Part shown: positions 19,485 through 29,940 of the stretch, one piece after another | Layout: each line of letters begins with the position of its first letter | How positions within the stretch are numbered: position 1 is the stretch's first letter | Source of the DNA: an uncultured Pelagibacteraceae bacterium | Lineage (GTDB): Bacteria; Pseudomonadota; Alphaproteobacteria; Pelagibacterales; Pelagibacteraceae | Length of the DNA stretch: 64,000 nucleotides | Reading direction: 5' to 3' | Assembly: GCA_902597335.1 (NCBI GenBank) | Contig: CACJXK010000002.1 | Span: 116,265-180,264 of the forward strand | Notes under the pieces: model-generated | Database searches by the model: none | What the model saw: only the letters and a program-made list of their open reading frames with translations | Told to the model about the DNA's origin: nothing | Program-made: the position numbers and the translations under genes

Positions 19485-19574
19485 TGGCGGAGAGAATGGG
19501 ATTCGAACCCATGAAAGAATTGCTCCTTTACACGCTTTCCAAGCGTGCGCCTTCAACCACTCGGCCACCTCTCC
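19485..19574 (-). tRNA. tRNA-Ser(GGA)
   Basis: On the minus strand: acceptor 5' strand GGAGAGG, D-arm GGCCGAGTGGTT, anticodon loop CTTGGAAAG giving anticodon GGA (serine UCC/UCU codons), long class II variable arm, T-arm ATGGG-TTCGAAT-CCCAT, acceptor 3' strand TCTCTCC, discriminator G and an encoded CCA (19485-19487). It begins one base after the lepA stop codon, so it is probably cut out of the lepA transcript. Confidence 0.95.
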
Positions 19575-19575
19575 A

Positions 19576-21387
19576 TTATTTTTCCTTAGATATTTTAAGA
19601 ACACCTATAAATGCTTCTTGTGGAATCTCTACTTTTCCAAATTGTTTTGCTCTGGCCTTACCTTTTTTCTGTTTTTCAAGTAGCTTTCTTTTTCTATCAA
19701 CAGCGCCTCCACCATGAATTTTTGTTAAGACATCCTTTTTAAAACCTTTAATTGTCTCTCTTGCAATAATCTTTCCTCCTATGGCAGCTTGAACTGGTAT
19801 CATAAAATTATGCCTAGGAATTAAGTCTTTTAATTTTTCACACACTTCTCTGCCAGTTTTTTGTGCAAAGTCTTTATGTATCATCATTGCTAAAGCATCT
19901 ACTGGTTCTCCATTTACAAGAATATTCATTTTAACAAGATCACCTTCTCTATGTTCTATGATTTCATAGTCAAAACTAGCATATCCACTCGTCATAGATT
20001 TTAATCTATCATTAAAATCAAATACTACTTCATTTAATGGTATTTCATAATTTAAAACGGCCCTGTTACCGGAATAACTAAGATTTGTTTGAATTCCTCT
20101 TTTATCCTGACATATTTTTATAATCGGTCCAAGGAACTGGTCTGGTGTAATGATAGTTGCTTTAATCCATGGTTCTTCAATAAATTTTATCAAAGTTGGA
20201 TCAGGTAAACTTGATGGATTTTGTAAATCTTTTACCTCACCATTGTTAAAATGTACTTTATAAACAACGCCTGGAGTTGTAGTTAGTAAGTTGATATCAA
20301 ATTCTCTTTCTAATCTCTCTGTAACAATTTCTAAATGTAATAAACCCAAAAAACCACACCTAAAACCTAAACCTAAAGCGCTGGAAGATTCAGCTTCAAA
20401 AGAAAAACTTGAGTCATTCAATTTAAGTTTTGCCAAACCATCTTTTAACTTTTGATATTCAGAACTATCTACAGGAAATAATCCACAAAAAACTACTGGC
20501 TTACTTGGTTTAAAGCCTGGAAGTATTTCTGTTAATGGTTTTGAAGCATCACAAATTGTATCTCCAACTTTTGTATCAGATAAAACTTTTATTCCAGTAG
20601 TTATAAATCCAATTTCTCCTGAGTTTAGTTCATCAATATCTTTTGGTTTCGGAGTAAAAACACCAACTTTTTCAACGACATACTCTTGATTGGTTGACAT
20701 CATTTTAATTTTCATATTATTTTTAATTTTTCCATCAATTACTCTTACTAAAATTACTACACCAAGGTAAGTGTCATACCAGCTGTCTACCAACAAACAT
20801 TTTAATTTTTGATCTTTTTTACCTTTTGGTCCAGGAAGAATTTGAATAATTTGCTCTAAAATATCATCAATACCCTCGCCCGTTTTACCAGAGCATGGAA
20901 CAGCATTCGAGGTATCTATTCCAATAACTTCCTCAATTTGTTTATTTGTTCTATCTATATCAGATGCAGGTAAATCTATTTTGTTTAAAACAGGAATTAT
21001 TTCATGATTAATATCAAGCGCTTGATAAACATTCGCTAAGGTTTGAGCCTCAACGCCTTGTGTACTATCTACAATTAATATTGATCCTTCGCAGGCATAC
21101 AAAGACCTGCTAACCTCGTAACTGAAGTCAACATGTCCTGGGGTATCTATAATATTAAGAATATAATTTTTTCCATCTTTAGACTTATAATTTAATTTAA
21201 CTGTTTGAGCTTTAATTGTAATACCTCTCTCTCTTTCAATATCCATTGAGTCAAGAACTTGTGCCTTCATTTCTCTATCTGTTAATCCACCACATCTATG
21301 TATTATTCTATCTGCTATTGTAGATTTGCCATGATCAATATGAGCAATAATTGCAAAGTTTCTTATGTTATCAATTTCAGTAGACAT
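19576..21387 (-). CDS. lepA: Elongation factor 4 (LepA GTPase)
   Basis: Ribosomal GTPase that back-translocates or rescues stalled ribosomes. G1 is AHIDHGKST near residue 14-22, G3 is [10 protein letters not shown]4 is NKID, followed by EF-G-like domains and the LepA-specific C-terminal domain ([17 protein letters not shown] and [15 protein letters not shown], in part). Length 603 is usual. It is followed by tRNA-Ser after one base and lies 1 bp or less from pheT, extending the pheST translation cluster. Confidence 0.97.
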   Translation of the reverse strand: MSTEIDNIRNFAIIAHIDHGKSTIADRIIHRCGGLTDREMKAQVLDSMDIERERGITIKAQTVKLNYKSKDGKNYILNIIDTPGHVDFSYEVSRSLYACEGSILIVDSTQGVEAQTLANVYQALDINHEIIPVLNKIDLPASDIDRTNKQIEEVIGIDTSNAVPCSGKTGEGIDDILEQIIQILPGPKGKKDQKLKCLLVDSWYDTYLGVVILVRVIDGKIKNNMKIKMMSTNQEYVVEKVGVFTPKPKDIDELNSGEIGFITTGIKVLSDTKVGDTICDASKPLTEILPGFKPSKPVVFCGLFPVDSSEYQKLKDGLAKLKLNDSSFSFEAESSSALGLGFRCGFLGLLHLEIVTERLEREFDINLLTTTPGVVYKVHFNNGEVKDLQNPSSLPDPTLIKFIEEPWIKATIITPDQFLGPIIKICQDKRGIQTNLSYSGNRAVLNYEIPLNEVVFDFNDRLKSMTSGYASFDYEIIEHREGDLVKMNILVNGEPVDALAMMIHKDFAQKTGREVCEKLKDLIPRHNFMIPVQAAIGGKIIARETIKGFKKDVLTKIHGGGAVDRKRKLLEKQKKGKARAKQFGKVEIPQEAFIGVLKISKEK

Positions 21388-23796
21388 TTAGGATCTAATT
21401 TTAGCACCTGACTTAGACTCAACAGTTGAAATAATTAATTTATTAATTTTTTCAAGATCATTTTCTTCTAATGTTTTTTCAGATGATTGAATTGTAACAT
21501 TGAGAGCTATCGATTTTTTTCCATCTGGAATATTTTCACCTTCATAAATATCAAAAATTTTAATTGATCTTATTAGATTTTTATCGATTGATGATATGAT
21601 TTCTATTAAATCCTGTGCTTTGTAATTTTTATCTACAACAAAAGCATAATCTCTCTCTGATTTTTGATAATCTGAGTATTCAAAGTTTAGTTTTTGATCC
21701 TTAAGCTTTATTTTCGTATCCTTTAAATAATCGAGATAAATTTCAAAACCAACTACTCCTTCAGTTTTTATATCTAGCTTCTTAACAATATTTGGATGAA
21801 GTTCTCCAAAATATGCAACAGGATCAATATCATCCTTATCTAGATAAACTGAACCAGATTTTCCTGGGTGATAGTAAGAAGGAGATTTATCTCTAATAAA
21901 AAAACTTTGTTTATCATATCCAGCTTCCATTAATGTTTGAATTAAATCTTTTTTCACATCAAAAATATCAACTGATCTATCTTTTTCATTCCAATTTAAT
22001 CTTGAAATTTTTCCCGATTTTATTGCACCAATTACTGTCAACTGTTCTCCAGGCTGTTTATTTTTGAAAATTGGTCCAATTTCAAAAAGCGAAATGTCTT
22101 TAAATCCTCTATCTAAATTTTTCTTTAAATAAAAAGTCAAATTTGAAAAAATTGAATTTCTTAAAACATCTAAGTCTGAGCTTATGGGATTTATTATTTT
22201 AATTTCTTTTAAATTTTCTTTAAAAAAATTATTTATTTTTGAATCTGTGAATGACCAAGTAACGGTCTCAAAATATCCTTTTGATGCTACAGAACGTTGA
22301 AGAAAATGAAAAAGTTTTTGTTGTTTATTTAATGTGTCTTTTATTCTATTTTTCTTTGGTTCAATAGTTTCAATATTTTCATATCCTTTAATTCTAACAA
22401 CCTCTTCAACTATATCTATCGGTTGGCTTATGTCAGGTCTCCATGAAGGAACCTTTAGGTTTAATTCTGATTTCTTTTTTGAAACCTCGAAACCTAGATC
22501 TTTCAAAATTTTAATGATCTCATTTTCTTTTACTTTAAAACCTGTTATCTTTTCAAATAACGATGTACTAAATTTTATTTCTAAGTTTTTATATTGTTTA
22601 ATTTTTTGAATATCAAATTTACTAATCTTTCCTCCACAAATTTCAGATATTAGTTGAGAGGCTTTTTGTAAGCCTAGTTCTACTGATTGAGGGTCAATTC
22701 CTCTTTCAAATCTAAATTTAGCATCAGTATCAATGTTAAGTAATTTTGAAGTTTTTCTAATTGATCTTGGTATAAAGTATGCGGACTCCAATAAAATATT
22801 TTTAGTTTCTAACTCTGTACCAGAACGTGTTCCTCCAATTACCCCTCCTAAGCCTAACACACCAGATTGATCAGATATAACACACATTCCATCATCTAAT
22901 TTATATTCCTTGTTATCTAGGGCCTCAAAAGTTTCACCTTTTTTTGAGTTTCTTACTATAATTTCTTTATCAATTTTATCTGCATCATATGCATGTAGAG
23001 GTCTATTTAAATCTAACATGACATAATTGGTAATATCTACAATTGCTGAAATTGGTTTTTGACCAATAGACTCAATTTTTTCTTTCAACCATTTTGGGCT
23101 TTCTTTATTGGTTACTCCTTTTATGAGACAACTCGCAAAAATTGTACAACCTTGATTTTTATCTTTTGTAATTGAAACTTTAATATTTTGTGATCCATCT
23201 TTCTTGATGTTTTTGTGCGAAATACTTTTTAATTTACCAGCCCCTGCTGCAGCTAAATCTCTAGCTATTCCTCTCACCCCTAAACAGTCAGGTCGATTTG
23301 GGGTTATTGATAAATCAACAATCTTTTCAGTATTATTTTTAAAAAAATTTTTACCTATTTTGTCTGAATATTTACTTGGTTTTAGCTCTGTTATTCCTTC
23401 ACTTTCATCTGATAATTTTAATTCTGACTCTGAGCATAACATCCCATATGAAGTTACTCCTCTAATCTTACTGACAGTAAGTTTCATATTATTTTTTGGA
23501 ATTACTGATCCAGGGCCAGCATAAACAGTCAAAAGACCTTTTTTAGCGTTTGGTGCTCCACAGACAACTTTAACAATTTTTTGTTGCCCTATATCAACAT
23601 CACATACACTAAGTCTATCAGCATTTGGATGTTGTTCAGCATTTAGAATTTTTGCCACTTTAAAATCGTCTAATTCTGAGCTGATATTTTCAAAACTTTC
23701 AACCTCAAGTCCAACATCCGTCAATTTATCAATAATCTGAGTATCTTTATGTTTGGTTTCAAGGTGTTCCTTTAACCAACTCATTGTAAATTTCAT
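21388..23796 (-). CDS. pheT: Phenylalanyl-tRNA synthetase beta subunit
   Basis: 802-residue beta chain of the (alpha-beta)2 synthetase. An EMAP-like tRNA-binding domain lies at about 40-150 ([18 protein letters not shown]), then the B3/B4 editing domain, B5 and core domain ([13 protein letters not shown]), and a C-terminal anticodon-binding FDX-ACB domain starting near [15 protein letters not shown]. Overlaps pheS by 4 bp, which suits equal synthesis of both chains. Confidence 0.97.
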   Translation of the reverse strand: MKFTMSWLKEHLETKHKDTQIIDKLTDVGLEVESFENISSELDDFKVAKILNAEQHPNADRLSVCDVDIGQQKIVKVVCGAPNAKKGLLTVYAGPGSVIPKNNMKLTVSKIRGVTSYGMLCSESELKLSDESEGITELKPSKYSDKIGKNFFKNNTEKIVDLSITPNRPDCLGVRGIARDLAAAGAGKLKSISHKNIKKDGSQNIKVSITKDKNQGCTIFASCLIKGVTNKESPKWLKEKIESIGQKPISAIVDITNYVMLDLNRPLHAYDADKIDKEIIVRNSKKGETFEALDNKEYKLDDGMCVISDQSGVLGLGGVIGGTRSGTELETKNILLESAYFIPRSIRKTSKLLNIDTDAKFRFERGIDPQSVELGLQKASQLISEICGGKISKFDIQKIKQYKNLEIKFSTSLFEKITGFKVKENEIIKILKDLGFEVSKKKSELNLKVPSWRPDISQPIDIVEEVVRIKGYENIETIEPKKNRIKDTLNKQQKLFHFLQRSVASKGYFETVTWSFTDSKINNFFKENLKEIKIINPISSDLDVLRNSIFSNLTFYLKKNLDRGFKDISLFEIGPIFKNKQPGEQLTVIGAIKSGKISRLNWNEKDRSVDIFDVKKDLIQTLMEAGYDKQSFFIRDKSPSYYHPGKSGSVYLDKDDIDPVAYFGELHPNIVKKLDIKTEGVVGFEIYLDYLKDTKIKLKDQKLNFEYSDYQKSERDYAFVVDKNYKAQDLIEIISSIDKNLIRSIKIFDIYEGENIPDGKKSIALNVTIQSSEKTLEENDLEKINKLIISTVESKSGAKIRS

Positions 23797-24860
23797 CTGC
23801 TTAGACCTCTATAATTTGAAGGAACGTCTAATGGATCAAACCCAAAGTGATTAAGCCATCTGTAGTCAGTCTCAAAAAAAGCTCTTAAATCATTTATACC
23901 GTATTTCAACATTCCAAGTCTATCAATTCCAATACCAAAAGCATAACCTTGGTATTTATCTGGATTAACATTTACATTTTTCAGGACATTTGGATGTACC
24001 ATTCCACAACCAAGAATTTCTAACCATTTATCTCCCTCACCAATAACTATTTTTCCATCCTTTAACTCGTAACCAATATCAACTTCTGCAGATGGCTCAG
24101 TAAAAGGAAAATGACTAGGTCTAAATCTCATTTTAATTTTGTCGACTTCAAAAAAAGATTTTATGAAGTAATTCAAACAGCCTTTTAAATGACCCATATT
24201 TATATCTTTATCAATATGAAGTCCCTCAACTTGGTGAAACATTGGTGAATGTGTTTGATCACTATCAGATCTATATGTTCTTCCAGGAGCTATAATCTTA
24301 AATGGAGGTTTTCCATTCAACATTGTCCTGACTTGTACTGGAGACGTATGAGTTCTTAACAATATTTCTTTATTATTATCTAAATAAAAAGTGTCATGCA
24401 TATCTCTTGCTGGATGATTATCAGGAGTATTTAATGCAGTAAAATTATAATGCTCATTCTCTACATCTGGCCCTTCTTCAACACTGAAGCCTATTTCAGA
24501 AAATATTGAAGATATCTCATCAATAACTTGCGAGACAGGATGAATTTTTCCTTGTTTTATTTCTCTCTCAGGTAAAGTTACATCTAATTTTTCATTCTCA
24601 AGTTTAGAGTTAATTTCTTTAATTTCAATTTCTTGAAGTTTGGAATTTATTTTTTCTTGAAGTTCCTCTTTTATTGAATTTAAATCTGAAGCAAATTTTT
24701 TTCTTTCATCATTGGGTAATGAGCCTAATGTTTTAAAAGAATTAGAAATTTGTCCATTTTTACCAAACAATTCTGTTTTTATTTGATTTACACTTTCTGT
24801 GTCTAAATCGTTATCTAATTTATTTAAATATTCATCTTTGATTTTTTTAATATCGGACAT
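23793..24860 (-). CDS. pheS: Phenylalanyl-tRNA synthetase alpha subunit
   Basis: 355-residue catalytic chain. A coiled-coil N-terminal arm (about 1-85) precedes the class II core: motif 2 in [21 protein letters not shown] and motif 3 in [24 protein letters not shown] is the other typical PheS segment. It lies 43 bp after rplT in an operon ordered thrS-infC-rpmI-rplT-pheS-pheT, the classical bacterial arrangement. Confidence 0.97.
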   Translation of the reverse strand: MSDIKKIKDEYLNKLDNDLDTESVNQIKTELFGKNGQISNSFKTLGSLPNDERKKFASDLNSIKEELQEKINSKLQEIEIKEINSKLENEKLDVTLPEREIKQGKIHPVSQVIDEISSIFSEIGFSVEEGPDVENEHYNFTALNTPDNHPARDMHDTFYLDNNKEILLRTHTSPVQVRTMLNGKPPFKIIAPGRTYRSDSDQTHSPMFHQVEGLHIDKDINMGHLKGCLNYFIKSFFEVDKIKMRFRPSHFPFTEPSAEVDIGYELKDGKIVIGEGDKWLEILGCGMVHPNVLKNVNVNPDKYQGYAFGIGIDRLGMLKYGINDLRAFFETDYRWLNHFGFDPLDVPSNYRGLSR

Positions 24861-24903
24861 ATTCGTAGAATATTTGTTAACTCTAGAAAAACAACAATGA
24901 AAA

Positions 24904-25260
24904 TTAGTTTAATGCTGCTTGAGCTTTTTTAACTATAGTTTTAAATGCTTCTGGATTATCGTAAGCTATTTCAGCGAGTATTTTTCTATCTATTTTTATA
25001 CCTGTCTTACTCAGACCGTTAATAAATTTAGAATAAGTTAAACCTTCTGATCTAACTCCAGCGTTAATTCTTTGAATCCAAAGTGACTTAAAATCTCTTT
25101 TTTTGTTTCTTCTATCTCTATAGGCATACTGCATAGCTTTTTCCATTGCCTGTCTGGCAACTCTTATTGTATTTTTTCGTCTACCCCACTGTCCCTTTAC
25201 AGCTTTTAATACTTTTTTATGTTTAGCTCTACTTGTTACACCTCTTTTTACTCTAGCCAT
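24904..25260 (-). CDS. rplT: 50S ribosomal protein L20
   Basis: 118 residues, the usual size. Starts [19 protein letters not shown] and contains the [18 protein letters not shown] and [11 protein letters not shown] segments of L20. L20 is needed early in 50S assembly and in other bacteria represses its own operon. One base from rpmI. Confidence 0.97.
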   Translation of the reverse strand: MARVKRGVTSRAKHKKVLKAVKGQWGRRKNTIRVARQAMEKAMQYAYRDRRNKKRDFKSLWIQRINAGVRSEGLTYSKFINGLSKTGIKIDRKILAEIAYDNPEAFKTIVKKAQAALN

Positions 25261-25261
25261 A

Positions 25262-25468
25262 TTACCCTCTTAGGTTATACGGCATATAAGACTTAACAAT
25301 CTTACCGTCTTGTTTGGACATTACCGTAGTACCTCTTTGCTTTCTTATCTGTGAATTAGTTCTTTTGATCATACCATGTCTCTTGCCAGCTTGAGCTGTT
25401 ATTACTTTACCTCTAGCTGAAATTTTAAATCTTTTTTTCGCTGAACTTTTCGTTTTTAATTTAGGCAT
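25262..25468 (-). CDS. rpmI: 50S ribosomal protein L35
   Basis: The ATG at 25468 gives [20 protein letters not shown], the standard L35 N-terminus, and 68 residues; the frame can be opened 7 residues earlier but that extension is not conserved in the family. L35 sits between infC and rplT as usual. The 33-54 bp in front are too short to hold the large pseudoknot leader that controls this gene in E. coli. Confidence 0.96.
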   Translation of the reverse strand: MPKLKTKSSAKKRFKISARGKVITAQAGKRHGMIKRTNSQIRKQRGTTVMSKQDGKIVKSYMPYNLRG

Positions 25469-25522
25469 AATTTTTGAGGGGTTATACAAATATTAATATT
25501 AATTTACAACCAGAAATAAGGC

Positions 25523-26068
25523 TTATAAAGGCTGGATAACCATGATCATTTGTTTGCCATCAAACTTAGGCTGGAGCTCAACTCGTCCAACAGTCTCCAT
25601 ATCTTGTTTGATCTTATCCATTAACTCATTACCCAAACTTGAATGCTGTAACTCTCTACCTTTAAATCTTATTGTAAATTTTACCTTATCTCCTTTAGCT
25701 ATAAATTTTTGTGCATTTTTTATTTTAAAAGTATAATCATGCACTTCTGTAACAGGTCTTAATTTAATTTCTTTTAGTTCAATCTTTTTTTGCTTTTTCT
25801 TTGCTTTATTTGCTTTTTTTTGAGCATCATATTTATATTTTCCCATATCCATTATTTTACAAACTGGAGGTTTTGCATTTGGAGCAATTTCAATTAAATC
25901 TAAACCTTCATCCTTTGCTCTATTGATTGCATCTTGTAAATTGAGAATACCTAAATTGTCTCCATCACTTCCAATAACTTGCACATCTTGAGAGGTTATC
26001 CTTTGGTTAGTTCTAGGACCTTTAGGCTTAGTTCTTTTCTGAAAATAGTTTTGTTTAAAATCTGCCAC
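25523..26068 (-). CDS. infC: Translation initiation factor IF-3
   Basis: 181 residues with both IF-3 domains: RITSQDVQVIGSDGDNLGI and the NAKPPVCKIMDMGKYKYD linker segment in the N-domain, then KVKFTIRFKGRE and the C-domain. The start is GTG (26066-26068), immediately after the thrS stop codon with no spacer, so initiation must depend on a site inside thrS or on re-initiation. A rare start codon for infC fits known IF-3 autoregulation through start-codon choice. Confidence 0.95.
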   Translation of the reverse strand: MADFKQNYFQKRTKPKGPRTNQRITSQDVQVIGSDGDNLGILNLQDAINRAKDEGLDLIEIAPNAKPPVCKIMDMGKYKYDAQKKANKAKKKQKKIELKEIKLRPVTEVHDYTFKIKNAQKFIAKGDKVKFTIRFKGRELQHSSLGNELMDKIKQDMETVGRVELQPKFDGKQMIMVIQPL

Positions 26069-27985
26069 TTAAATTGAAGGTGCTTTGTTTAAAGCAGAAT
26101 ATTTTTTTGAGAATTCTTTTAGTTCCATAGTTTCTTGTTTTTTAGAATCCAATCTTCTAATAGTTACTGTGTTACTGTCAACTTCTTTTTTTCCACATAT
26201 TAGTAGCATTGGGACTTTAGTTAATGAATGTTCCCTAATTTTGTAATTCAAATTATGATTTTTTAAATCAACTTCAGAACTTAAACCGACTTTTTTTAAT
26301 TCATTGTTTACTTGTTTTGCATATTCATCAAAATCACTTGAGATTGGGATAACTATAGTTTGAACTGGGCAAAGCCAAAACGGTAACTTTCCAGAATAAT
26401 TTTCAATTAAAATTCCTATAAATCTTTCTAAAGATCCAAATAAAGCTCTGTGTAACATAACTGGTACCTTTTTGTTTCCGTCACTATCTACAAACGATGC
26501 ACCTAATCTACCTGGTAAATTAAGATCAACCTGTAAAGTTCCACATTGCCAATCTCTTCCTATTGCATCTCTTAAAACAAATTCTATTTTAGGACCATAA
26601 AAAGCACCTTCACCTTTATTTATAGAGTATTCTAATTTTGTTGCTTTAATAGCCTCCAATAATGCTGCCTCTGATTTATCCCAAACTTCATCATCCCCGA
26701 CTCTTAAGTCTGGTCGGTCAGAGTATTTCAAAATTACGTCTTCAAATCCTAGGTCTTTGTAAATTTCCAAAATTAAATTTGTTACGCTCAAACATTCTTC
26801 TGTGATTTGCTCTTCTGTACAAAAAATATGTGCATCATCTTGTGTGAATGCCCTAACACGTAATAATCCGTGAAGAGCTCCAGAGGGTTCATATCTATGA
26901 ACTTTTCCAAATTCTGACATTTTCAATGGTAAATCCCTATAACTTTTTAAACCTTGATTAAAGACCTGAACGCAACCAGGACAATTCATTGGTTTTATAG
27001 CAAAAACTTTTTCATCAGGAGTAGTAGAAGTGTACATATTTGCTCCAAATTTTTCCCAATGACCAGATTTTTCCCAAAGTGATCGATCTAATATTTCTGG
27101 AGTATTTATTTCCTGATATCCCGCAGTTTCTTGCTTCATTCTCATATAAGAAATAAGTTTCTGAAATAAGTTCCATCCTTTTTGATGCCAAAATACTGAT
27201 CCAGGACTCTCTTCTCTGAAATGAAACAGATCCATTTCCTTACCAATTTTTCTATGGTCTCTCTTTTCTGCTTCTTCAATTCTTGTTAAATAATCGTCTA
27301 ACTCTTTTTGAGTGGACCAACTGGTACCATAAACTCTTTGTAACATTTCATTATTTGAATCGCCTCTCCAATAAGCACCGGAGACTTTTGTTAATTTAAA
27401 ATATTTTCCAATTTTACCAGTTGAAGTTAAGTGGGGACCTCTGCATAAATCATGCCAATCACCATGGAAATATAAGGATACTTCCTCGCCCTCTGGAATG
27501 CTCTCTATTATTTCTGCTTTATATATTTCTCCCTTTTTTTTAAAATGTTCAATTGCATCATTTCTTTTCCAAACTTCTCTGTAAGTTTTTTCGTCTCTAT
27601 CTACAATTTCTCTCATTTTATTCTCTATTTTTTCTAGATCTTCAGAGGTAAAAGGTTCCTTTCTAGCAAAATCATAATAAAATCCATCTTCAATAACAGG
27701 ACCTATTGTAACCTGTGTTCCTGGAAACAATTCTTGAACTGCCATAGCTAATATATGTGCAGTATCATGCCTTATAGTTTCCAATCCCTCTTTATCTTTT
27801 GATGTAAATATCTTAATTGAAGAGTCTTTTGAAATATTGTGATTTAAATCTTTTAATTCTCCATCGACACTGATTAATAATGCCTGCTTTGACAAAGATT
27901 TACTAATTTTTTCAGCAACCTCAAAACCTGAGATACTTTTTTCAAAATTTATTTTTTTTCCATCTGGTAATGTAATATTTGGCAT
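26069..27985 (-). CDS. thrS: Threonyl-tRNA synthetase
   Basis: 638 residues, standard size. Domains in order: TGS (about 1-62), the editing domain with the HDTAHILA zinc/His motif and YFHGDWHDLCRGPHL, the class II catalytic core with KPMNCPGCVQVF (zinc Cys) and RDWQCGTLQVDLNL, and the C-terminal anticodon-binding domain. First gene of the translation cluster; shares its first base region with the upstream glycosyltransferase stop (1-bp overlap). Confidence 0.97.
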   Translation of the reverse strand: MPNITLPDGKKINFEKSISGFEVAEKISKSLSKQALLISVDGELKDLNHNISKDSSIKIFTSKDKEGLETIRHDTAHILAMAVQELFPGTQVTIGPVIEDGFYYDFARKEPFTSEDLEKIENKMREIVDRDEKTYREVWKRNDAIEHFKKKGEIYKAEIIESIPEGEEVSLYFHGDWHDLCRGPHLTSTGKIGKYFKLTKVSGAYWRGDSNNEMLQRVYGTSWSTQKELDDYLTRIEEAEKRDHRKIGKEMDLFHFREESPGSVFWHQKGWNLFQKLISYMRMKQETAGYQEINTPEILDRSLWEKSGHWEKFGANMYTSTTPDEKVFAIKPMNCPGCVQVFNQGLKSYRDLPLKMSEFGKVHRYEPSGALHGLLRVRAFTQDDAHIFCTEEQITEECLSVTNLILEIYKDLGFEDVILKYSDRPDLRVGDDEVWDKSEAALLEAIKATKLEYSINKGEGAFYGPKIEFVLRDAIGRDWQCGTLQVDLNLPGRLGASFVDSDGNKKVPVMLHRALFGSLERFIGILIENYSGKLPFWLCPVQTIVIPISSDFDEYAKQVNNELKKVGLSSEVDLKNHNLNYKIREHSLTKVPMLLICGKKEVDSNTVTIRRLDSKKQETMELKEFSKKYSALNKAPSI

Positions 27986-29139
27986 TAATTAAATAGTTTT
28001 TTGTACTCTGAATAAGTAGAAAAACACATTTTTTCAACATTAAATTTCTTTACAGCATTTTCTCTTCCAAAATTACCCATTTTTGAAAGTTCATTAGGAT
28101 CAAAGTTCATTACTTGTATAATTTTTTTTGATAAATCATCAGAGTTACCTGCTTCAAACAATATTCCAGACTTTCCATCAATAACTGTCTCATTTGATCC
28201 ACCAATATTACTGGCAAGAATTAATTTTTGCATAGATTGGGCTTCTACTGCAACTCTACCAAAGGCTTCGGGCTCGATTGAGGTAGAGACAACAATATCA
28301 GATATTTTGTAAGCTAATGGCATATTTTTACAGTGGTCTATAAATCTAATTTGTTTTGTAAGTCTATATTGTTCAACAAGTCTAATTAATTTTTTCCTAT
28401 ATAGATCTCTACCTTGGTCATTACCCAAAATTACAGCAATGAAAGAGTCATTGCCTAACTGAATATTTACTTTACTTAATGCTTCTAAAAACATCTCTTG
28501 CCCCTTCCAAGGTGTAAGTCTTCCTGGCAACAAAATTATTTTTTTTCCAACTATCAAATCCCATGACTTAAATAATTTATCTTCATCAGCTTCTAATGTA
28601 GTGGAAGAATCAAAATAATCTGTATTTATACCTCTGAATATAGAGAGCAATTTTTTTTTATCTGAGAGATATTCTGCGTAGTTTTCTTTGATATGTGAAA
28701 AAATAAAATTAGATCCAGCAATAATTAAATCCGATCTAACCATAACCGAGTTATAAAGTTTTTTTAATTTACTTTTAAAATTATAGGTTCCATGAAAAGT
28801 CGTAACAAACTTTCTTCTTGTAATTTTTGTTGCAAGTAAACATGACCATGCAGGTGCTCTACTTCTAGCATGAACAATATTTATCCCATTTATTAAAATT
28901 ATTGCAGAAATAATTAGTGAATTTATAAAAATAAGTATAGGATTTTTTGAGTGAACAGGAAGTTTTATGAGTTTGACTTTTTTTCTGTCTATATATTGTA
29001 GGAGTTCACCACCACTTGTAATTAGATATGATCCAACATCATTTTCTGGCAAGTAATGTGCAATGTCGTAACAACCAGTTTCTGCACCACCATAACCTAA
29101 CTTAGGAATTACCTGTAGTACTTTTAATTTAGACTGCAT
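27985..29139 (-). CDS. Glycosyltransferase family 4 protein
   Basis: 384-residue GT-B glycosyltransferase. The N-terminal acceptor domain starts LKVLQVIPKLGYGGAE, and the C-terminal donor domain has LLPGRLTPWKGQ and the EX7E motif in EPEAFGRVAVEAQ, followed by GGSNETVIDG. It should transfer a sugar from a nucleotide donor to a lipid or glycan, probably in LPS or other surface polysaccharide synthesis; donor and acceptor are not readable. It overlaps thrS by one base, an unusual operon partner. A 39-bp gap separates it from the divergent hydrolase gene. Confidence 0.88.
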   Translation of the reverse strand: MQSKLKVLQVIPKLGYGGAETGCYDIAHYLPENDVGSYLITSGGELLQYIDRKKVKLIKLPVHSKNPILIFINSLIISAIILINGINIVHARSRAPAWSCLLATKITRRKFVTTFHGTYNFKSKLKKLYNSVMVRSDLIIAGSNFIFSHIKENYAEYLSDKKKLLSIFRGINTDYFDSSTTLEADEDKLFKSWDLIVGKKIILLPGRLTPWKGQEMFLEALSKVNIQLGNDSFIAVILGNDQGRDLYRKKLIRLVEQYRLTKQIRFIDHCKNMPLAYKISDIVVSTSIEPEAFGRVAVEAQSMQKLILASNIGGSNETVIDGKSGILFEAGNSDDLSKKIIQVMNFDPNELSKMGNFGRENAVKKFNVEKMCFSTYSEYKKLFN

Positions 29140-29178
29140 GTGATAATAATATATACCTAGTCAATATGTTTATTTTAT

Positions 29179-29940
29179 ATGAAAAAAAATAAATTTCTAA
29201 GAATTTCTAAATCTAAAAAACTAAGATATATCGCAAATAATTATAAGAAAAATCTCTACATAGTTTTTTTGCCAGGCTTTGCATCAGATATAGATGGGGA
29301 CAAACCTAAAAAATTTTTAAACTTTAGCATTAAAAATAAATTAGGGTTTTTAGCGTTAGAATATTTTGGTCATGGAAGGTCTTCAGGAGAATTTACAAAA
29401 GGTAATATTACAAAATGGTCAAATGACGCTAAGACTGCAATTAATAAAATAGTAAAAAAAAATGATTTTATTCTAATTGGCTCCAGTATGGGTGGATGGA
29501 TTTCGATGATAATGCACAAATATTTTAGTTCTCAAATTAAAGGCTTCCTAGGTATTGGATCCGCACCGGAGTTTCTTACAAGAATTATGTGGAAAAAATT
29601 TCCAAAAAAAACAAAGGATGAAATAATCAAAAAGGGAATATCTAAAATTAAAAATGGCGATTATGAATACTTAATCACTAAACAGCTTATTTTTGATGGA
29701 AAAAAAGCTAGAAATAAAGTTCTTAATAAAAAATTAAATAATACCATCCCTGTCACAATGGTTCACGGACAAAAAGATGAAGTAGTGCCTGTTAAATACT
29801 CAAGAATGGTTTTAAAAACTTTTCCTAAAGCAGATAAAAAACTTCTAATAATAAAGAATGGAGATCATAGTCTTTCCTCAAGTAAAAATTTAATTATAAT
29901 TTGTAAAGAACTACAAAAAATAATTGAAAAAATTAACTAG
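29179..29940 (+). CDS. Alpha/beta hydrolase, esterase/thioesterase-like
   Basis: 253 residues with a full catalytic triad: nucleophile Ser103 in GSSMGGW, Asp200 in HGQKDEVVP and His230 in NGDHSLSS. The oxyanion-side LPGFASDIDGDKP and FGHGRSSGEFTKG segments resemble the ABHD10/mitochondrial esterase group of short alpha/beta hydrolases. No signal peptide, so cytoplasmic. Substrate unknown. Convergent with gltB, overlapping by 8 bp. Confidence 0.82.
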   Translation: MKKNKFLRISKSKKLRYIANNYKKNLYIVFLPGFASDIDGDKPKKFLNFSIKNKLGFLALEYFGHGRSSGEFTKGNITKWSNDAKTAINKIVKKNDFILIGSSMGGWISMIMHKYFSSQIKGFLGIGSAPEFLTRIMWKKFPKKTKDEIIKKGISKIKNGDYEYLITKQLIFDGKKARNKVLNKKLNNTIPVTMVHGQKDEVVPVKYSRMVLKTFPKADKKLLIIKNGDHSLSSSKNLIIICKELQKIIEKIN

